From the NCBI RefSeq assembly GCF_009765835.1, contig NZ_LMUS01000001.1, forward strand, positions 310,001 through 374,000: DNA of 64,000 nt, written 5' to 3'. Source of the stretch: Granulicella sp. L56. Lineage in GTDB: Bacteria; Acidobacteriota; Terriglobia; Terriglobales; Acidobacteriaceae. Below, one piece after another: positions 50,840-60,794 of this stretch. Position numbers and translations under genes: made by a program. Each line of letters opens with the position of its first letter. The first letter of the stretch is position 1. Below the pieces are notes generated by a model that was not told the origin of the DNA, made no database searches, and worked only from the letters and a program-made list of their open reading frames with translations.

Positions 50840-51720
50840 GAGTGCATCCCCTCATGGTTCGCCGCTTCCTCGAAAGGCATTGGAGTAGCTGAAGTGCTGA
50901 GGTAACGCTTCGCTTTGAGAGCTTCGGCATGTACCTCGTCGAAGCTCGGTATATTGTCGTCCCATTCAAGCAGGGTTGCGGTTTCGCCGATGCGCTCGAT
51001 GGCACGCGCATATAACGACCAGACCGGATCGAGCACTGGATGGTCATGCGTGTCCAAGGTGTACTTCTCAAACTTTGAGTGCCCGGCAATATGGATCTGG
51101 GCGACGCGTTCCGCGGGAATACTGTCAACATACTCTGACGGATTGAACCCATGGTTCTGCGACGAGACATAGATATTGTTAACGTCGAGCAGGATTCCAC
51201 AGTCTGCCGCCTCGACGACTTCGTTGAGAAACTCCCACTCGGTCATCTGGGATTGATGAAACTCGGCATAGCTGCTTACATTCTCGACGGCCACTGGGAT
51301 CTCAATAAAGTCCTGAACCTGACGAATGCGTTCTGCCGTCGTCTTGACGGCCTCGAAGGTGTAAGGGATGGGAAGAAGGTCGTGGGTATAGCGGCCATCG
51401 ACGCTGCCCCAGCAGAGGTGATCGGATAGCCACGGAGTCTTAGTCCTGCGCGTCAGCTCTTTCAGGCGCTTAAGGTGCTCTCGATTCAACGGCTGCGCCG
51501 AGCCGAAATACATCGACACTCCGTGCTGGACGACGCGATATCGTTCAAGTATTTCGTCAAGAACCTGAAGGGCACGGCCTCCGTCAACCATGTAGTTTTC
51601 GGAGATGATCTCGAACCAGTCGACGACAGGTTTCTGCTCGAAGATATGGTTATAGTGCGGCACCCGCAGGCCTATACCTACACCGTAATTGGTGAATCCG
51701 TTGAAACGATTTGCTGGCAT
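50836..51720 (-). CDS. MNIO (DUF692, MbnB/BufB-like) multinuclear iron peptide-modifying enzyme
   Basis: 294 residues from ATG 51720 with AAAGGTG upstream. The DUF692 TIM-barrel ligand set is complete: FEIISENYM, SDHLCW (99-104), VENVSSY (145-151), DVNNIYV (179-185), H190, IHIAGH (209-214), DTHDHPV (223-229) and LEWDDNIP (251-258). Members hold two or three irons and oxidise Cys or other residues of ribosomal peptides, giving oxazolone/thioamide in methanobactin and thiooxazoles in bufferins. Adjacent genes supply the precursor and the DUF2063 partner. Expected action: modification of the four Cys of the peptide encoded at 51794. Confidence 0.92.
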   Translation of the reverse strand: MPANRFNGFTNYGVGIGLRVPHYNHIFEQKPVVDWFEIISENYMVDGGRALQVLDEILERYRVVQHGVSMYFGSAQPLNREHLKRLKELTRRTKTPWLSDHLCWGSVDGRYTHDLLPIPYTFEAVKTTAERIRQVQDFIEIPVAVENVSSYAEFHQSQMTEWEFLNEVVEAADCGILLDVNNIYVSSQNHGFNPSEYVDSIPAERVAQIHIAGHSKFEKYTLDTHDHPVLDPVWSLYARAIERIGETATLLEWDDNIPSFDEVHAEALKAKRYLSTSATPMPFEEAANHEGMHS

Positions 51721-51752
51721 TGCATCACCTTTACCAAGAGAGCTTCGTATCA

Positions 51753-51785
51753 ATCTGGAGGTCTGAACGTCTCAGACCTCCAGAT
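51753..51785 (-). terminator. Intra-operon stem-loop between precursor and MNIO genes
   Basis: A 14-bp perfect stem (51753-51766 with 51772-51785) surrounds a five-base loop in the 73-base gap after the precursor stop. No T run follows on the minus strand. It could stop most transcripts or protect the short precursor mRNA, giving excess peptide over enzyme as is common in RiPP operons. Confidence 0.7.
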
Positions 51786-51793
51786 CAGGTTTA

Positions 51794-52078
51794 CTAAGCC
51801 TTGGTGGGCTTGGAACCGTCAGTTGCGCAGCCGCCCTGGCCCTTGCAGGAGTTCTTGCCGGGATGCTTACCGCCGCCCTGTCCCTTACAGTCGTTCTGGC
51901 CTTTACAGGCGTGCTTTGGCAAGGGAGTGCTTGCGAGAAGCGTGCCAGCCTGCGCCGATTGAGCGGTCGCCGCCGTAGCGGTAGGTGAAACGGATTGTGC
52001 ATGAAGGCGAACGGTCGTGCCGCCGAGTAGACCTGCAAATGCGGCTGCCAGAGCGAGTGAGTGTGCGGAGTTCTTCAT
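51794..52078 (-). CDS. Bufferin-like RiPP precursor with CKGxNxC / CKGxGGC motifs
   Basis: 94 residues: signal peptide (1-28; ends RLHAQ), an Ala/Thr/Ser-rich linker (29-55), and a core HACKGQNDCKGQGG...KNSCKGQGGC. The four cysteines (58, 64, 78, 84) form two Cys-x5-Cys pairs joined by a His/Gly/Lys spacer. Periplasmic precursors of this pattern accompany MNIO enzymes in bufferin-type loci, where modified cysteines bind copper. The gene is first in its operon, has AAGGAAGG about ten bases before the ATG, and is separated from the enzyme gene by a stable stem-loop. The final TDGSKPTKA tail is hydrophilic. Confidence 0.88.
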   Translation of the reverse strand: MKNSAHSLALAAAFAGLLGGTTVRLHAQSVSPTATAATAQSAQAGTLLASTPLPKHACKGQNDCKGQGGGKHPGKNSCKGQGGCATDGSKPTKA

Positions 52079-52334
52079 AGAGAGGATACCTTCCTTCGCG
52101 GTTGAGCCGAGATAAAACGCCCGGCTAACATTAATGGATATGGACCCTCAGAATGAGGGGCCGCCAGTGAGATAGCATCTGAGCCAGGGAAGGAGCAAGC
52201 CAATCGTTCGCCTGCCCTTCCATCTGCCGCAGATATGATCCCCCCGGTAGCCAAAAGGTTACAGCACTTTCTCGATACTTCCGTAAAGAAACAATAAAGC
52301 TTGTCTGGTCTTCTATTACAACTCCATTGCTGGT
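52079..52334. other. Intergenic region between the precursor peptide and TonB receptor genes
   Basis: No gene is visible. Ahead of the precursor gene on the minus strand there is a TGTTAG...GCTCAA pair that loosely resembles the candidate promoter at 47961. A small hairpin, CCCTCA/TGAGGG, lies at 52145-52159. No terminator is evident for the receptor gene. Confidence 0.3.
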
Positions 52335-55211
52335 TTAGAAGTTGAACATCATCTGCAGATCGACGCTGCGGTTTGAAGAGGGAGAGGAGAAAAAGCCTCC
52401 GGCCAAAGCATTGGACTTGCCGAAGAGAGTTGAACTTAACACTCCCACCGGCGCTGCAAGATTGACGTTATTGAATACATTTCTGCCCATGGCAGTAAAG
52501 GACAGCGAATACTTTCTGGGAACTCCCTGCCCCATAGAAGGAGGACGTCCACCGCTGCTGCTCAACCCTCCGGGGCCAAGGCCGCCGCCGGGACCACCAC
52601 CGCCAGGACCGCCGCCGTGTCCGCCTCCACCCGGAGGAGGGCCGCCGCCATTATTTCCGCCATTCGATCTTTCTACTCTGGGACCAATTCCAATGGATTT
52701 GCTCAAGCGCAGATTCAAGCTCAGTTGGCTCGGTCCATTTCCGAGGTTGTACGGAATACGCGTCGCATCTGCGGCAGGATTCAAATCAAAATTTCCATAC
52801 TTGGTCTGCATCGTGTCGATGCTTGACGCTGTGGCAAAGGAAGGCCGATCGTTGAACTGGTTGTCGCCATTTAGATCCTGGCCAAGCGTGATGTTGAAGG
52901 GCGTACCAGAGTCCATGACGAGAAATGGGCTTAGCGATACTCCAAAGGGGGCCTGATAATTACCCCCCAGCAGGAAGCGGTTGTGAACATCGAAGGTGGA
53001 GCGGCCATAGTCTGCCTTGGGGTCAAACTGGTTCGATGGGAAATAATCTACGCCAGAGGTATCTGCCTTCGCATTGTTGAATAGATAGAAACCGAAGAGC
53101 GTCAGCTTCTTGGCACGAATATTGAAGTTCGTGATGATCTGATTCTGGTTGTAGACTCCGCCCGATTGATATTGATAGAGGTTCTCATTGATGCCATTGG
53201 GCCGCACGCCTGTACCGGTGTCAGAATCATAAGTTCCCGGCAGGAATGCATTAATATTGTCGCTGTACAACTGGTGGACACCGCGAGAATTGATATAGGT
53301 CACAGAAAGAGTGGCTACTTTCCCAAACTGGTGCTCGACTCCAATTGCAGCTTGCATATTAACCGGCGCTTTTAGATGAGGCGAAATCTGATAGGTCGTC
53401 GGAGCGGCCTGATCGTTGTTCAGCGATTCGACCGACGGCGCATTTTCATAGAAGTCAGGATTCTTCACAATATACTGCTTCTGATTAATGCCATTCTGCC
53501 GAACCGCCTGCAGGACATTGCTGTATTGGAACCGATCGAAAAACCACCCGTAGCCTCCTCGAATAACGGTGGGGGGGGCCTTTTTGCCCGAGCCCGCCGG
53601 TGCCCACGCGAAAGAGAACCGTGGGCCAAAATCTGCATGGTCGCTGATCTGGTTCTGGCCTTCGTAGCGCAGCCCGTAGCTCAAGGTGAGGTTGGAACGA
53701 GCTCGCCAATCGTCTTGAAAGAAGAGGCCTGAATCAAAGAGCTTCACCTGGGCGGAAGGAGTTCCAGCCGTCACCTCGTATTGCGAAGGCTGATGCGCGG
53801 CATAAGCGCTGAGAGAAGAGTACGTGTAGTTGCCGTTGAATCCGGACGTCGAATAGTTCGAATCGCGCAACAGCCGCAACCTCGCCCCAAAGTTGATGGA
53901 GTGCTTTCCGAGTGCAGCGGTCGTATAGTTTTGTAGTTCGTAGTGGTCCTGGCTGTCGCGCGACGTGCCGGTATTGTTACCGCCGTCGGTGAAAGCGCCC
54001 TGCACGGTAACTGTCGGCGTTGTGTTCTCCGGCACCTGATTGTCACGGTCCCGAATATATTGGAATCTCGTCTCATTAATCCAGCGTGCGCCTAGCACCT
54101 GGGTATCGCTCATCTGCAGTGTCTGCTCTTCATCTTGCGTGTTGTAGCCTTGCGCCGGCAGAGCAAACTGGGAAACCCCATCGTTCGTGTTCTTAACTCG
54201 GTCGTACATGTAGCGAATAGTTAATGTGTTGCTGGGTGTGACCTGGAGATCGAGGCGCGGACTTATATCCAATCGAGATTGCGGATTTGAAACTGCCTGC
54301 GAAAAGTTATAGCTCTGACCGGAAGCATCAAGGAGCTCTGCATTCACAATGGAGTTGGCCTGCGTATTACGCTGAAAGGCGCTCATAAACCACGAAGACT
54401 TACTGTTCAGCGATCCGCTGATATTTCCCATCAAAAATGTTGAATAATAAGGCGGCTCGCTGGGCACGAAAGTATTAAGCGAGTTGAACGCCGAGTCATT
54501 CCCATTCACCATGAACGATCCATGAAGCTTGTCTGTACCGGGTTTGGTAAGAATCTCAATGCGGCCATAGCCCAGCTTGTCGTACTGCGCAGAGAAGGGA
54601 TTCTGATTAATGCGAATCTCGCGAATGGATGACTTTGGTGGCAACTGACCACCGGTAAACCCGTCAATATAAATTTGCCCACCGCTCGGACCAGCCGCTG
54701 GCCCAGCCAGAGCGTTCAGTTCATCCTGCAACTGGTCAGGATCGTCCGACAATGCATCGAGGTCTTTGCCTTTGATGACGATAGCGCCTGCATTATTGTC
54801 CGGAGCAACATCGACCCCTGTGCTCTGGCTGCTTACCGTGACTTGTTGCTGATCGACAGCGATGCTAAGGGATATGTTCTTCAGATTGGGCTTCTCCGCT
54901 CCCACCTTCACAGTCAGCGGTTCAGGGAGATTAAAACTCTCTGCATCCACGGTAATCGTATAAGTTCCAGGCACCAGTTTCGAAAAGCGGTAGTTGCCAT
55001 CCGAACCCGATTGCGCTGTGGACGCAGCACCATCCAAACCGGTCACTGTAATTTTGGCATTGGGGATCACAGCTCCGGACGGATCGCTAACAGTTCCGTG
55101 CAGCGTTCCGGTCGGAGACTGGGCAAACACTGCAGTGCTTAGAATCCCGATCAAAGCGCTTATCAAGAAGAGAGCGACGATTGCCGATTTTGTAGTTTTG
55201 AATGAAAACAT
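52335..55211 (-). CDS. Oar-like TonB-dependent receptor with carboxypeptidase-regulatory N-domain
   Basis: 958 residues: signal peptide (1-30), a carboxypeptidase-regulatory-like Ig fold (about 31-115; GTLHGTVSDPSGAVIPNAKITVTG), a plug-like region (about 130-250; IYIDGFTGGQLPPKSSIREIRINQNPFSAQYDKLGYGRIEILTKPGTDKLHG) and a long beta-barrel ending in aromatic MMFNF. A Gly/Pro-rich insert (about 855-905) near the C-terminus is unusual and looks like an extracellular or flexible loop. Such receptors are abundant in Acidobacteriota; ligands are mostly unknown. The gene is divergent from a two-component system with a perfect inverted repeat between them, and lies upstream of the bufferin-like locus. 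Confidence 0.88.
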   Translation of the reverse strand: MFSFKTTKSAIVALFLISALIGILSTAVFAQSPTGTLHGTVSDPSGAVIPNAKITVTGLDGAASTAQSGSDGNYRFSKLVPGTYTITVDAESFNLPEPLTVKVGAEKPNLKNISLSIAVDQQQVTVSSQSTGVDVAPDNNAGAIVIKGKDLDALSDDPDQLQDELNALAGPAAGPSGGQIYIDGFTGGQLPPKSSIREIRINQNPFSAQYDKLGYGRIEILTKPGTDKLHGSFMVNGNDSAFNSLNTFVPSEPPYYSTFLMGNISGSLNSKSSWFMSAFQRNTQANSIVNAELLDASGQSYNFSQAVSNPQSRLDISPRLDLQVTPSNTLTIRYMYDRVKNTNDGVSQFALPAQGYNTQDEEQTLQMSDTQVLGARWINETRFQYIRDRDNQVPENTTPTVTVQGAFTDGGNNTGTSRDSQDHYELQNYTTAALGKHSINFGARLRLLRDSNYSTSGFNGNYTYSSLSAYAAHQPSQYEVTAGTPSAQVKLFDSGLFFQDDWRARSNLTLSYGLRYEGQNQISDHADFGPRFSFAWAPAGSGKKAPPTVIRGGYGWFFDRFQYSNVLQAVRQNGINQKQYIVKNPDFYENAPSVESLNNDQAAPTTYQISPHLKAPVNMQAAIGVEHQFGKVATLSVTYINSRGVHQLYSDNINAFLPGTYDSDTGTGVRPNGINENLYQYQSGGVYNQNQIITNFNIRAKKLTLFGFYLFNNAKADTSGVDYFPSNQFDPKADYGRSTFDVHNRFLLGGNYQAPFGVSLSPFLVMDSGTPFNITLGQDLNGDNQFNDRPSFATASSIDTMQTKYGNFDLNPAADATRIPYNLGNGPSQLSLNLRLSKSIGIGPRVERSNGGNNGGGPPPGGGGHGGGPGGGGPGGGLGPGGLSSSGGRPPSMGQGVPRKYSLSFTAMGRNVFNNVNLAAPVGVLSSTLFGKSNALAGGFFSSPSSNRSVDLQMMFNF

Positions 55212-55320
55212 TTTTCAATCTCCTGAGCCGCGCCCGAGGACGCATCCGCACTCTCAAACAAGAGGCATACTCAGAAGACTTCAAATAGCCTCCGTACGCG
55301 GTCACAATGGGTAATGCCGC

Positions 55321-55357
55321 GTAACAAAGTGTCACTTCCAACGTGACACTTTGTTAC
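55321..55357. promoter_or_regulatory. Perfect 15-bp inverted repeat, candidate response-regulator operator
   Basis: GTAACAAAGTGTCAC (55321-55335) and its exact complement (55343-55357) have a seven-base spacer and 22-bp centre-to-centre spacing, two helical turns. It lies 64 bases before the response regulator start and 110 bases from the divergent TonB receptor start. Confidence 0.6.
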
Positions 55358-55420
55358 ATTTCCAGCACAGTGATTCCGTCAAAATAGGCGTACTCTCGGA
55401 GAGGACAGAGTCAAACTTTC

Positions 55421-56149
55421 ATGGAAACGATTCTTCTCATTGACGATGATGTAGACCTATGCACGATGCTCACCGACTATCTGGGGCGTCACGGGTTCCG
55501 CATTGTTTCCGTGCATAACGGAGAAGCCGGACTGAAACTCGCGCTCACAGGCAGCTATGCCATGGCCCTGCTCGATGTCATGCTTCCCGGCCTGGATGGC
55601 TTTGAAGTTTTGCGCAGACTGCGTTTCTCTTCCTCGATGAGCGTGCTTCTGCTTACCGCACGAGGCGAAGATGTAGATCGTATTGTAGGTCTCGAAATTG
55701 GCGCTGATGACTATCTACCCAAGCCGTTCAATCCTCGCGAGCTACTGGCGCGAATCCGGGCAATTTTACGCAGGGGCACACGGGCCGAATCGCCAGCGCT
55801 CAACCCGAATCAGGCATCGGATTCTGTTTCAGCACTCGGACTCGAGCTTGATGCATCGGCCCGCACGGTCAGTTGCGATGGAAGGCCGGTCGCGCTTACC
55901 GATGTAGAGTTTTCGTTGCTGCAGACACTCATGCGATCTGTAGGCGAAGTTGTTGAACGGGAACGATTGGCTGAAGCGGTTCTGGGAAGAAAGTTACATC
56001 CTTTTGATCGCAGTCTGGATATGCACATCAGCCGCTTACGCCGAAAGCTGGAAGAGACTTGCAGCCTGGGTGAAAGAGTCAAGACTATTCGAGGTGTCGG
56101 TTATCAGCTTGCAATTCCCGCGACGCACAGAAATCGAGGGGGGCAATAA
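55421..56149 (+). CDS. OmpR/CpxR-like response regulator
   Basis: 242 residues. Receiver domain 1-120 with the acidic pocket LIDDDVD, phospho-acceptor Asp in ALLDVMLPGLDGFEVLRRL near 52, Thr in LLLTARGE and Lys in YLPKPFNPRELLARI. The winged-helix DNA-binding domain (about 145-235) has LTDVEFSLLQTLM, LAEAVLGRKL and DRSLDMHISRLRRKLEE...RVKTIRGVGYQL. The sensor kinase gene starts three bases after the stop. The perfect inverted repeat upstream suggests autoregulation and control of the divergent receptor. Confidence 0.92.
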   Translation: METILLIDDDVDLCTMLTDYLGRHGFRIVSVHNGEAGLKLALTGSYAMALLDVMLPGLDGFEVLRRLRFSSSMSVLLLTARGEDVDRIVGLEIGADDYLPKPFNPRELLARIRAILRRGTRAESPALNPNQASDSVSALGLELDASARTVSCDGRPVALTDVEFSLLQTLMRSVGEVVERERLAEAVLGRKLHPFDRSLDMHISRLRRKLEETCSLGERVKTIRGVGYQLAIPATHRNRGGQ

Positions 56150-56151
56150 GT

Positions 56152-57540
56152 ATGCGGGGACTCTTCGCAAAGATCTTCTTTTTCTTCTGGGTCGCTCAAA
56201 GCCTCACCTTTATTATCTCGACGACGCTGATCCTGCAGCACCGGTTCACGCGTCCCGATCAGATATTTGACGCACTGGGCATCACTTTAAAAAGTGAAGG
56301 TGCGGCAGCAGCGCAGGCCTACGAGCAGGGAGGGTGCAGCGCTTTCCATCAATATGCAAGTTCTCTGCGCCAAAGGATCTATCTCGCCACTCCTCCCGGT
56401 AATTTTCCATGCGATGCGGCGAATGCTCCCGAATATAACAAGGCGTTACTAACAGCCGAAAGAAATTCTTCCGTATTCTCGGTCCAGGCAGGCACTCAAT
56501 ATCTTTGGGTAACTAATGTTGTCTCTTCCTCTGGAAAGCAATACCAATTTCTTCTGGCCATCCCCTATCACGCCGAGAAGCGGCATTGGGGCCACGATCT
56601 CTGGCACTTTGCCTTTCCACAGTTGCCAGTGGCTATCGTGGTCTTTGGGCTAACCACATTCATCCTGGTGCTCCTGTTGACGAGACCGATAGCAAGGTTG
56701 CGTGCTGCCGCAAGAGATCTTGCGCGCGGTCAACTCGACACGCGGATTCCCAGCCAACATGGCGAAGCACGAATCTTCGGTGGAGATGAAATTCAAGGGC
56801 TCGAACATGACTTCAACCACATGGCCGAGCAGCTTGAATCGCTTGTCGCCGCCCAAAAGCTGCTGCTTCGCGACGTGTCTCACGAGTTGCGCTCTCCGCT
56901 GGCGCGACTGAGCGTCGCTCTGGAGTTGGCCCGAGAAGACGCGCCAGCGGCCATGTCGGAGAATCTGGAGAGAATCGAACGGGAAGCAGGCCGGCTGAAT
57001 GCATTGATCGGGCAACTCCTCCGTCTCTCGTCTTTGGAGTCAGCCAATGCGACCATCGATAGTGAAGAGTTCAGTCTCAAACACCTTCTTGAGGAACTCC
57101 TTCCCGATATCGAATTCGAGGCGCTACAACGGTCCTGCTCGATCAAGCTGGAGGCAACATGCGATTGCATCGTGCACGGCAATTCCGAATTAATTTATCG
57201 CGCGATCGAGAATATCGCGCGCAATGCTATCCGATACACAAAAGAAGTATCGTCAGTGGACATGAGCCTGGGCTGCGAGATGCGGGAGGGGCACCGGATC
57301 TGCGTACTCAACATCAGTGACCGCGGCCCAGGCTTGCCTGAGAGCGAGCTACAAAATATCTTTAGACCCTTTTACCGGGTCGACAACGCCAGGCAGCGTG
57401 ATACCGGCGGCTTCGGTATCGGCCTTGCCATTGCAGACCGCGCCATCCGAATACATCATGGCCAGCTATACGCGATCAATCGTGTCGGCGGCGGCATCAC
57501 CATGGTTGTCACACTCCCCTGCCATGAATTCTCCTCCTGA
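56152..57540 (+). CDS. CpxA-like sensor histidine kinase
   Basis: 462 residues: helix 1 (about 5-25), periplasmic sensor region (about 30-160) with two cysteines (CSAFHQYA and FPCDAAN), helix 2 (about 163-185), HAMP (about 185-240), H box RDVSHELRSPLARLSVALE, N box IENIARNAIRYT, G boxes DRGPGLPE and GFGIGLAIADRAI. The layout matches CpxA-type envelope-stress kinases. The paired sensor cysteines may form a disulfide. It begins three bases after its response regulator. The signal is unknown, but the divergent TonB receptor suggests an outer-membrane or nutrient cue. Confidence 0.9.
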   Translation: MRGLFAKIFFFFWVAQSLTFIISTTLILQHRFTRPDQIFDALGITLKSEGAAAAQAYEQGGCSAFHQYASSLRQRIYLATPPGNFPCDAANAPEYNKALLTAERNSSVFSVQAGTQYLWVTNVVSSSGKQYQFLLAIPYHAEKRHWGHDLWHFAFPQLPVAIVVFGLTTFILVLLLTRPIARLRAAARDLARGQLDTRIPSQHGEARIFGGDEIQGLEHDFNHMAEQLESLVAAQKLLLRDVSHELRSPLARLSVALELAREDAPAAMSENLERIEREAGRLNALIGQLLRLSSLESANATIDSEEFSLKHLLEELLPDIEFEALQRSCSIKLEATCDCIVHGNSELIYRAIENIARNAIRYTKEVSSVDMSLGCEMREGHRICVLNISDRGPGLPESELQNIFRPFYRVDNARQRDTGGFGIGLAIADRAIRIHHGQLYAINRVGGGITMVVTLPCHEFSS

Positions 57541-57672
57541 GAGGCCTTTTCAACCCTGAATCAGAGCTTCGCTGGAAATCGGCTTATGGTAAGCGGAAAT
57601 TGCCTCCCGCCGTGGCCTATCTGGCCTCTGGACGTTACCTCTCTATTCCATTAATTCGCGCTCAAGCCCGTA

Positions 57673-60600
57673 ATGCCTGAAAATAGAAGTTTGGCCATGA
57701 GCGACCTAAAGTCCGAGCAAAAACCCGATCAGATTACAATCCGCGGAGCCCGCACCCACAACCTTAAGGGCATCGACGTCGACATCCCACACAACGCCCT
57801 CACCGTCGTCAGCGGCGTCTCGGGCTCGGGAAAATCCTCGCTCGCCTTCGACACCGTCTACGCCGAGGGACAGCGACGCTATGTCGAATCGCTCTCCGCC
57901 TACGCGCGCCAGTTTCTCGAACGCATCGAAAAGCCTGACGTAGATTTTATGGATGGTCTCGCCCCGGCCATCGCCATTAAGCAGAAGAACCAGACTCGCA
58001 ATCCTCGCTCCACGGTTGCGACCGCGACCGAGATCTACGACTATCTCCGCCTCCTCTACGCGCGCTGCGGCACCGTGACCTGCCTGCACTGCGGCGGCAT
58101 CGTCCGCCACGACACCGTGGACGAGATCGTCTCCACCCTCCTCGCCCTGCCCGAAGGCACACGCACCTACGCCCTCTTCCCCATCCTCCGCGCCGAGATC
58201 AAACTCGAGCCCATGCAGGTGCCCACACAGGAAGCAGTAGAAGCAGAAGCCCCCAAGCCCAAAAAGGCCGCCTCAAAAAAATCCGCCAAAGTCACAACCG
58301 CTCCCAAAGCCATCGACATCACCGACTCTCTCAAAGAGCGGCTTACCGAACTTCGCCGCCGAGGCTACAACCGCCTCTATCAAACGGGCAAGATCGTCGA
58401 ATTCTCTACTCCAGAGTCTCTCCTCGAACTCGACTTCACAAAGCCCATCTTCGTTCTCGCAGACCGTCTCGCTATCAGCCCCGACTCCCGCGCCCGCATC
58501 GTAGACGCCATCGAGACCGGCTACCGCGAGTCCGGCGAGATCCAGTTCCATACCGTTGCGCGTGAAGACGAAGAAGAGTCGCAGCACCTCCGTTTCAGCG
58601 CAGCCTTCGAGTGCAGCACCTGCCACCGCGCCTACCGCGAGCCAGAGCCTCGCCTCTTCTCCTTCAACAATCCCTACGGCGCCTGCCCGCGCTGTCAGGG
58701 CTTCGGCAACACCATCGACTTCGACCCCAACCTCATCATCCCCGACAAGTCGAAGACGCTCAACCAAGGCGCCATCGCTCCTTGGACCACCACCAAGTAC
58801 CGCCCCCACCACGGCGAGATGGTCCGCGCCGCCAAGGCTGCAAAGATTCCTCTCGACACTCCCTGGTACGATCTCACCTCCGACCAGCAGCGCTTCATCG
58901 AAGACGGCAGCGGCAGCTTCCCCGGCATCCGCGGCTTCTTCGCCGCGCTCGAACGCAAAAAATATAAGCTGCACGTCCGCGTCTTCCTCTCGAAATATCG
59001 CGGCTACGCTCTCTGCCCCGACTGCCGTGGCCAGCGTCTCCGCGCCGAAGCCCGCGCCGTCCTCATCAACGACCGCAACATCTGCGAGACCTCCGCGCTC
59101 ACCATCACAGGCGCGCAGGAGTTCTTCGACAATCTGCAGCTATCACCTGCACAGGCCGAGATCGCCGGAAAGATCCTCGAAGAAGTCCGTCAACGCATCC
59201 ACTTCCTGCATCAGGTCGGTCTCGACTACCTCACCCTCGACCGCCTCAGCTCCACGCTCTCCGGCGGCGAATCACAACGCATCCAACTGGCCACATCGCT
59301 TGGCTCGCGCCTCGTAGGCGCGCTGTATGTGCTGGACGAGCCCAGCATCGGGCTTCACACTCGCGACACTGCCAAGCTCATCCGCATCATGAAAGATTTG
59401 CGCGACCTCGGCAACACCATCCTCGTCGTCGAGCACGACCCCGACGTCATCCGCGCCGCCGATCATCTCCTTGACCTCGGCCCCGGCGCAGGCGAGCTCG
59501 GCGGACATCTCCTCGCCTCGGGAACCGTAGCCGAGGTCACCGCCAATCCCAACTCCATCACTGGCCGATACCTCTCCGGCCGAGCCACTATCCCCATTCC
59601 CCATGGCCGCCGCGAGCCCGGACGCGAGCACCTCAAACTCACCGGAGCCCGCATCCACAACCTGCGCGGCGTCGATCTCGATATTCCGCTCAACCTTCTC
59701 TGCGTCGTCACCGGCGTCAGTGGCAGCGGCAAATCCACCATCGTCCATCAGGTCCTCTACCGAGCACTCATGCAGTCCCTCGGCCAAACCGAAGGCGGCG
59801 ATCCCGCGCATCTCTACCGCGAACTCTCGGGCACGCAACACCTCAATGACGTCATCCTCGTCGATCAGTCCCCCATCGGCCGAACCCCGCGCTCCAACCC
59901 CGTCACCTATATCAAGGCCTTCGACGATATCCGCGCCCTCTTCGCCGCGCAGCCCGACGCCAAGCGAAAGGGTTTCGGCCCCGGCCACTTCTCCTTTAAT
60001 GTCCCCGGCGGACGCTGCGATGTCTGCGAAGGCGACGGCACCGTGACGGTCGAGATGCAGTTCCTCGCCGACATCGAGCTCCCCTGCGAAGAATGCAACG
60101 GTACCCGTTACAAATCCGCCACCCTCGAGATCAAATACAAAAATAAAAATATTTACGATGTCCTAAGCATGACCGTCAAAGAAGCCCTTGTCTACTTCGC
60201 CGGCCATCCCAAAATCGTCGACAAGCTCTATGTGCTCGACGAAGTCGGCCTCGGCTACGTCCGCCTCGGCCAATCCGCTACTACGCTCTCGGGCGGCGAA
60301 GCCCAGCGCGTCAAGCTGGCCTCGCACCTCGCCACCGCACGCAGCATCACTGGCCGCTCGGGCAACGAAGCCGCAGCCAAAGCGCGCAGCCGCACCCTCT
60401 ACATCCTAGACGAGCCCACCACCGGTCTCCACTTCGACGACGTAGCGAAACTTCTCGCCGCCTTCCACAAACTCATCGAAGGCGGAGGCTCGCTCCTCGT
60501 CATCGAGCACAATCTCGACGTCATCAAATCCGCCGACTGGGTCATCGACATGGGCCCCGAAGGCGGCAGCGGCGGCGGCCAGATCGTCGCCACCGGCACT

Positions 60601-60708
60601 CCGGAAGAGATCGCCGCCAATCCCGCCTCGCATACTGGCCACTGGCTCGCGCCCGTCCTCCACCTCACTCCGCCACTCACCGAATCAGAGCTTCTGACAA
60701 CGCCATAG
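57673..60708 (+). CDS. uvrA: Excinuclease ABC subunit A
   Basis: 1011 residues, about 70 longer than E. coli UvrA. Two ABC modules are visible: first Walker [14 protein letters not shown] with signature LSGGESQRI and [13 protein letters not shown], second Walker [14 protein letters not shown] with [12 protein letters not shown] and [12 protein letters not shown]. Zinc fingers CSTC...CPRC and CDVC...CEEC are intact. Residues about 175-215 are a Lys/Ala/Pro-rich insert in the UvrB-binding region. UvrA scans DNA for bulky lesions with UvrB. Start uncertain: ATG 57697 (MSDLK) is equally possible. Stand-alone gene. Confidence 0.95.
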   Translation: MPENRSLAMSDLKSEQKPDQITIRGARTHNLKGIDVDIPHNALTVVSGVSGSGKSSLAFDTVYAEGQRRYVESLSAYARQFLERIEKPDVDFMDGLAPAIAIKQKNQTRNPRSTVATATEIYDYLRLLYARCGTVTCLHCGGIVRHDTVDEIVSTLLALPEGTRTYALFPILRAEIKLEPMQVPTQEAVEAEAPKPKKAASKKSAKVTTAPKAIDITDSLKERLTELRRRGYNRLYQTGKIVEFSTPESLLELDFTKPIFVLADRLAISPDSRARIVDAIETGYRESGEIQFHTVAREDEEESQHLRFSAAFECSTCHRAYREPEPRLFSFNNPYGACPRCQGFGNTIDFDPNLIIPDKSKTLNQGAIAPWTTTKYRPHHGEMVRAAKAAKIPLDTPWYDLTSDQQRFIEDGSGSFPGIRGFFAALERKKYKLHVRVFLSKYRGYALCPDCRGQRLRAEARAVLINDRNICETSALTITGAQEFFDNLQLSPAQAEIAGKILEEVRQRIHFLHQVGLDYLTLDRLSSTLSGGESQRIQLATSLGSRLVGALYVLDEPSIGLHTRDTAKLIRIMKDLRDLGNTILVVEHDPDVIRAADHLLDLGPGAGELGGHLLASGTVAEVTANPNSITGRYLSGRATIPIPHGRREPGREHLKLTGARIHNLRGVDLDIPLNLLCVVTGVSGSGKSTIVHQVLYRALMQSLGQTEGGDPAHLYRELSGTQHLNDVILVDQSPIGRTPRSNPVTYIKAFDDIRALFAAQPDAKRKGFGPGHFSFNVPGGRCDVCEGDGTVTVEMQFLADIELPCEECNGTRYKSATLEIKYKNKNIYDVLSMTVKEALVYFAGHPKIVDKLYVLDEVGLGYVRLGQSATTLSGGEAQRVKLASHLATARSITGRSGNEAAAKARSRTLYILDEPTTGLHFDDVAKLLAAFHKLIEGGGSLLVIEHNLDVIKSADWVIDMGPEGGSGGGQIVATGTPEEIAANPASHTGHWLAPVLHLTPPLTESELLTTP

Positions 60709-60794
60709 CCGCAATAAGCCGCCGCATCCAAACAAACGCAACCGTTGAAGAAGCTGCTGAAAAAGTTTAAGTTGTGGTCTTTTTGGGGATTAGC

